The notes under the pieces were generated by a model. The model ran no database searches. It was not told the DNA's origin and saw nothing but the letters and a program-made list of their open reading frames with translations. Shown piece by piece: positions 58,342 to 64,000 of a stretch of DNA of 64,000 bases. The position numbers and the translations under genes are program-made. Numbering within the stretch: the stretch's first letter is position 1; every line of letters begins with the position of its first letter. The DNA is from Owenia fusiformis (Eukaryota; Annelida; Polychaeta; Sabellida; Oweniidae). The DNA is taken from positions 20,903,936 to 20,967,935 of the forward strand of contig CAIIXF020000006.1 in the NCBI GenBank assembly GCA_903813345.2, read 5' to 3'.

Positions 58342-61199
58342 ATGGAGACTGTTGCGAACCACAGCGGGCAAGAAGGTATGGTATACCAGTACTCGTTAGT
58401 TTATTCTTCGTTCTCATTAGTTAATTAGCGGTTAACAATGTAAACTACTGTTCACCTATAGAACTAGGTCTGAAAACATCGTTCTCATTAGTTAATTGGA
58501 GGTTAACAATGTTTTGTTAGTACCTCAACTGAAATACTCGATTCTGATTGGTTGATTAGCGGTCAACAATATGCACTGTTGACCGCTACTAGATACTGTT
58601 GACCGCTACTTTTGAAGAAAAAAGTTTTATGACGTCATAATATTGAAAACGTTGATGAAATTTCGGGTTAGCAAAAGTATAGCAAAAATGCAAATAGAAA
58701 CGTAAAATCAACATTAATTTACTAATGAGAACGCCGTGATGTGCCGAATATAGAGAGTTTAGCTACCACTGTCTTCAGATTTTCTACAAAAATATTGCAA
58801 AAAACCTTCGGTCTCTGTCAACAGTAGTTTCTCGGTTTACAGTCTCGGTATACAATTTTGCCGGTTGACCTCTAGAGAGGTCAACAATTGTATACTGTTC
58901 ACCTATAGAACTAGGTCTGAATACATCGTTCTCATTAGTTAATTGGAGGTTATCAATGTATATACTGTTCACCTGTAGAACTTGAGAGAATCTCCAGTTA
59001 ACTATGAAATTATGCAAATGACAGATTCATTGTATTCCCAGACTTTATTCTCACCAACAGAAGGGTAAAAGAACTAATAGTGGTGGGTACGAGAGGCTTG
59101 ATGGACAATTAGAGCTTGTCTTTTTGTTTTCCTCGATAAACAGGAAATGTTTTTAAAATTCCTTTATATGTCACACATGTTTCCTGACTTAAGTTTCCTG
59201 TGTGGAAAATAGATTTATATCAAGAGGGTCGTTCAATGATTGTAACTCAGTTGTGTGTATACTATAGATCCTTCTAACATGTCTAAACGCAGCGTTCATA
59301 CTAGGAAAAAAGATTTCGGCCCCCGGGTTTTGGCTCTCATTTTTGCCCCTTTTCATGCATAGTGTCCCTTGTTATGCATGCCTATGTTTTAGAAGTCCAT
59401 ATGCTATTACCCTCGGTTAATTTATAGTTTTTTAGATTCTTCTGTGGCATTCTGTGGTTTTTGATGGTTCTTGTTAGTTATTAAAGATATGGTGATGATA
59501 TTAAGTTGTTCTGTCATATTGGACGTAACCCACCTCAATTTTTTGTCCCCAACGCCAAGTGGAATAGCAAAAAACACATTTTATACATGGGGAGCTGAAT
59601 GCGTTCGCCACATGAAAGATAAATGATTGATTTTAGGATATTAGATTTAATATTATTGTAGCAATAAAAATCATAGACAGACCTGTCATAAAAACCAAGA
59701 TAAATTATAAAACGACAATAGTTAATAGGATTAGGTAATGTTTTGCATCAAATATTGACAATTGTTGGGTATTAATGAAGTTGATGGAATTGAGTTACTA
59801 ATTGTTTAACTCCATCTATAGAGAATTAATGAGAGGCTGAAGGGCCTCTCCTCCGGGAGAAAATATGTTATCGTTCAAAGTAAAAATGCGTAACCGATTG
59901 GAATTAATTAATCGCTGTTGCATGTTTCATTTGGAATTGCATGTTTCATTTGGAATTGCATATGTCATTTAGAATTGCATTTTTCTCCTGTCTGTAAAAG
60001 ACCAGTTATCAATGTTTTGTTTATATTTCTGGAATTCAATATAGCTAGCAAAAAGTATTCGTACAAGGCGAAATGGAATTTTTCTGAAAGGTTTATTGGA
60101 TCCTTATTAAAAAATGAATAATGCATGTGGATAAATCACTCATGACGATTTATTATTAAAACATTTTCAAATATATCACATCAAAATTGCTTGATGCGTA
60201 ATTAGTCAACGATTTCTGACTATTTGTTTGACTAACAATTTAGTGAAATAACACGGTTGAGTAAACATGGTGTCAATGTGAACACATAGATCTACTGGAT
60301 ACTATGGAAATATACAACATCTGCTTTCTCGTCTCCTACGGGAGATGACGGGATTCATGTTGCTCCCTCCAGATGCAGTAAAACATGGCCCTAGTGATAT
60401 TTTTGCAAAATGGATGATCGACATGAATTGAAATGTTCAAAAAGATTTCAATAACAAAATCTCGGCGTTGGAAACAGAAGTAGGATTTACATTATTTTGA
60501 AACTAAAAAAGTTTTGAGAAACGGTTCAGTTTTCAATAATTTGATACTCCAGATATAGCAAACATTCTTTGCAACTCATATTCTAATTTCCTCCCAAGTA
60601 AGATGAGCTCAAACCTCTAAATGTTTCAAAAACATCAAGTATTCCATGGGATTTAAGTGTGTGGGATTTCATAAACAAAATATGCTGTGGTATGTTTAAC
60701 GTCTCAATCGTCCGAAGAGATACTGCAAGTTTTAATAAATAGAAAAAATTATAGAAGATGTTTTGAGGAGAATATGGGAATAATGAAAACTTTTTGTTGG
60801 ACTGTATACGTTATTCTTTCAAAATGGGTGTCTGTCAAATATTTTTCTTTCCATTTCAGAGTTGATCGACAGTTCACTCCATAACAGCAGCAACATTAAT
60901 AATAATCATCCCCTTGGCAACATGCCAAACATCACCACAAATAACAACAACAATATGACAACCAGTGAAAACCATCCATCATTTGGAAACACAGGGAGTG
61001 ACATTAATGCGAATGACAGTTCTAAATGCTGTGCGGGTTGTGGGAGCCCGATCCAGGAACGATATCTCCTGCATTCTATGGAGAGGTACTGGCACATCCG
61101 TTGCCTAAAGTGCTCTTGTTGCCAGGCACCACTGGGGGATCTCGGCCAAACGTGCTTTTCAAAGGCTGGGATGATTTTGTGTAAAAATGATTATTTAAG
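58342..61199 (+). CDS. LMO4: LMO4-like LIM-domain protein, 5' part (runs off window)
   Basis: LIM-only proteins are nuclear adaptors that bridge transcription factors such as LDB1 complexes. Two coding exons are visible: 58342-58375 (METVANHSGQE, donor GTATGG) and 60860-61199, phase 1 at the junction. The second exon gives an Asn/Ser-rich leader (residues 13-67, including NTTT-type and NNNNN runs) and one complete LIM domain: Cys69, Cys72, His90, Cys93, then Cys96, Cys99, Cys119, Asp122 as zinc ligands. WHIRCLKCSCCQAPLGDLG and KAGMILCKNDYLR match vertebrate LMO4 LIM1 closely, better than LMO1-3. The donor GTATGT after 61199 leaves phase 2. The second LIM domain is not found up to 64000, so the rest lies to the right. 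The short first exon is an inference from phase and position. Confidence 0.85.
58448..58958. repeat. Paired 64-bp direct repeats in LMO4-like intron 1
   Basis: 58448-58511 and 58895-58958 are nearly identical (CTGTTCACCTATAGAACTAG onward, with GTTCTCATTAGTTAATTGGA). Shorter fragments of the same unit lie just upstream of the first copy and after the second. GTTGACCGCTACT is duplicated near 58578-58611. Farther on, 59921-59980 has three 20-bp tandem units of GGAATTGCATGTTTCATTT. Confidence 0.7.
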
Positions 61200-64000
61200 G
61201 TATGTATTGCAATTGTAGTTACTAGTTAACCATATAACTTCAGAAACAAGTCACAAATTACCATGGCTAACTCCTCTATCTCCCAAATGAGACGTCTCTC
61301 AGCCAGGTAGCCTAATATCCTTAACCCTCAGTCCAATGCCAGGATTGATGCCTCACATCTTGAATTATGGGATTCGTTTCATCTTGTTACTGTTTAATGT
61401 TTATTCCCGATAATATAAGGGGCTAAGGAGAATAATCCAATAAGGCATCGTTCGTCATTCAACTAGATAAGATGATAGGCTCTTTTGGGGATAAAAATTA
61501 GGCTGCATTATCAACTCATTATTACTAATTCTACTTGAAGATGTATGAGATGAATATATTGTGAGATGTAATAGTTGCATCGCGATAAGCGTCTCGGGAA
61601 GAAAACTTACCAATACTAGAAGAAAGGACGGACAGACGGACGGACGGAGCAACGGACGTACGCCTGGTCGATCCCATAGGCTCACTATGTGAGCCAAAAA
61701 CACGTCAATTGCGAAATAATCTTATGCTTTTTGGTCGAAAATGTAATCTTTTAGTATACACTTCATCAGAATGTAACGTTTAAGAGCGTGTTTTGAAATT
61801 ATGATGCATCTTTTGAAAAATATAGAACTCTAGGTCCATAAAATCCATTAATTTCTCTAGACACTCAGACATGTTTAAGAATACACGAAATCATGGAACT
61901 ATTTGTATTTTTAGCTAAATAGATCGCCTGCGGTATATTTCTCTGATCCCGATGTTACACTAAAACCCCACATTATATCTGTTACTGTCCTGAGTGTTAC
62001 AGAATCCACATACACCTCACATCGCTTCTTTGGTAAAACGATGCATTTGTACATAACGTGACATTTCTGACGCGTTCTTTATCAAGGAATGTTATGCATA
62101 ATTGACCTCGATCACTTTATGTCGTGTTTTTTTCTATCTCGTTAAAGGAACAATTTCATTATAGGTAAACTAATAAATGATTTAAAGCCTGCCACAAAAA
62201 TCAATCTTACTTTATATAAATCGTACAGTGCCAACAAATTAATTTTTACAATGTTGTTATTCATAATTGATCTGCACACATGTGCTCTTCTCACTTTCAA
62301 TGGCTGCCTGTTCATAACCAAATCACGGCCATATGGTTTTGCCATTGACATTTAGAAAAGAGAATTTGGCCAATAAAACAAACACACATTTGGAATTTAA
62401 AAATTGCGTTTAATCAGACAGATGCTTCCCAAATCGGAGAACCATCGAGAAAGTTTAAAACAATGTGATCGCCGAGTAAAATGCCAGCGTTCCTCCGTGG
62501 GACACTATAGTCAAAGTGAGAATTACGCGAGTTGAAAAATTGAATTATTGGAATTTCTAGAAGTCTTGTGGTTAGGGACGAGTTCAGTTTTATCTGTTGT
62601 TTTTGCAGCCAAATTGTGTCGAATATAATGATGGAAAAATTAAATGAATTTCTCCAGGGCTTTGTGAAAGCCTTTATATCAGACCAGGATAATTGTTTTT
62701 GAACGTTCTTTAGTTTTGTTATTCACCCTATGCTTAGTGAGCGGAGCTAATTTCAAGGGTGATGGTAAAGACGAGGCAGGGCGCCCAAAAACCAAAAAAT
62801 ATTAGTACCATAATCTTTTAAGTCGTATTATTGCAGCATAAGGTGATGATATTGTGATATTTTATGCTGTTTTAGAAGTGAAAGATGTTAAACTATGCAT
62901 ACCGTTTGTTTTACATCCAATAAAACGAATAGTTAAGATGAAACAGTCGTTTAAAGATACAATTTGAATTTACCGCAAGAAATTACAACCTAATATTGTC
63001 AATATGTCAATAATTCCTGATCGATGTCACATATAAAGATATATGTACCTAGATATGTTTTATTTTTTCATATATGCGAAATAAGGCGGTTTCTAGTTAT
63101 GTACATCCAATGCAAAATGAATGTTTACTAGAGTGTCTATTCGGCGATCAGAATTTCGATGACGAGCAATGGCGATGTAATTTGCGAAGAAAACATCAGT
63201 GCACCTAGTTACAGGCCAGGTTTGGGCGCCATGCCTCGTCTTTACCATCACCCTTGAAATTAGGTCCGCTCACTAAGCATAGGGTGTTATTATAACTCCC
63301 AAATTGACTGGAAAAGAAGAGTGAAAACGTTTTTATAAAAAATGGATTGCCCATATAAAGGCTGATCTCCATTAAAGATTTATTTCACCCACCAAAAGAC
63401 AGACTCTTTCCAAATCGACATATCTGAGTAATAATGGGAAGGGTGGGGATGAATAACTATCCACTGTCTTTATCTGAAATAAAAAACCCATCCCTTTTGA
63501 TACGAGATGTGCTCTTCGTAAGACTGTCCCCTGGCGACAATGCACACCGGTTAATCATATTTTTGGGCGAGCAACCAACATCGTTTTCCACATCAAAATT
63601 ACATCTTAATATATTTGAGAGTATCAATTTTAGAAACGATTAGACATGTCATATTAAGTGTAAAAAATGGTTGATTTGAAATACATCTAATCAGCTACGG
63701 GGCAAAGTTTCTACTTACCGGCCGATTTATAATGAATTTGGGAGATGGGCTAACGCCATCCGGGACTTTCGGTAACCAGTTGGGAATGTACAAGATCTAA
63801 TCATTTTTAGCAATTTGGCCATTATGGTCATTAAGTTGAGTTGGGGTTTATCTAGGATATCTCGTTTTTATAACAAACCATTTCTGGGAAATCTTTCCAA
63901 GTTAAACTGTACCTTGAGATCGGCATTTCAGAAAACACTTTAGAAAACATCAATGTTCCTTATTAAAATGTCCTCGAAAACTTCCGTAATGTTCAATAAG
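61200..64000. other. Intron of the LMO4-like gene to window edge
   Basis: No second LIM exon or other coding frame recognised. It holds a GACGGACGG simple repeat near 61625-61650 and a 563-bp inverted-repeat element (62724-63286). Because LMO4-type genes are developmental regulators, conserved enhancers could lie here, but none can be recognised from one sequence. Confidence 0.5.
62724..63286. mobile_element. Inverted-repeat element with CAC ends and 5-bp duplication
   Basis: Inverted ends of about 65 bp with few mismatches start CACCCTATGCTTAGTGAGCG and continue through TTTCAAGGGTGATGGTAAAG and GGCGCCC. TTATT flanks both sides (62719-62723 and 63287-63291). Non-coding. The intact duplication and well-matched arms indicate recent mobility. 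Class uncertain. Confidence 0.85.

Noticed and set aside
1-64000. tRNA, rRNA, CRISPR or intact retrotransposon genes
   Set aside because: No cloverleaf-type sequence, CRISPR-like spaced repeats or reverse transcriptase motifs were seen by eye; a dedicated scan could still find a divergent tRNA.

Overview
The window is nuclear DNA of an animal. It is AT-rich, genes are split by GT-AG introns, and spacers are full of small inverted-repeat elements, minisatellites and simple repeats such as GACG/GACT runs. The protein set (a BRCT-containing family X polymerase closest to POLM, a BTB zinc-finger gene, an AGPAT, a C11orf98-like protein and an LMO4-like LIM protein) fits a marine invertebrate such as a mollusc or another lophotrochozoan, or a non-vertebrate deuterostome. 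The species cannot be fixed from the sequence. All gene models below were built by hand from splice sites, reading phase and remembered family motifs. No database search was run.

Layout. 1-6.6 kb: no convincing gene, but a hAT-type element with an 8-bp target duplication and two hairpin repeats. 7.5-15.9 kb (+): a complete nine-exon POLM/DNTT-family DNA polymerase of 518 aa, with foldback elements and minisatellites in its introns. 17.1-39.7 kb (-): one large BTB zinc-finger locus. It has a BTB exon, an acidic/poly-lysine linker exon and a two-finger exon, followed downstream by seven separate single-exon cassettes. Each cassette has its own 3' splice site and stop codon and encodes eight zinc fingers. 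A decayed fragment of an eighth cassette lies between two of them. An unrelated-looking ORF for a putative secreted 14-residue-repeat protein lies between the common exons and the first cassette. 39.7-45.5 kb: mostly non-coding, with weak exon candidates and an NRF1-like promoter site. 45.5-49.7 kb (-): a complete six-exon 1-acylglycerol-3-phosphate acyltransferase. 50.0-53.0 kb (+): a complete four-exon C11orf98-like small basic protein, head-to-head with the acyltransferase across 268 bp. 53-58 kb: spacer with a decayed mariner-type transposon. 58.3-64 kb (+): the 5' part of an LMO4-like gene (first LIM domain only), which runs off the right edge.

The most interesting object is the BTB locus. 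Every splice junction among the common exons and all seven cassettes is in the same phase (phase 1), so the BTB part can be joined in frame to any one of seven different eight-finger DNA-binding ends. This is the logic of insect lola, mod(mdg4), tramtrack and fruitless, but with far larger finger modules, and the cassettes show signs of birth, decay and sequence exchange. Whether the isoforms are really made needs RNA evidence.
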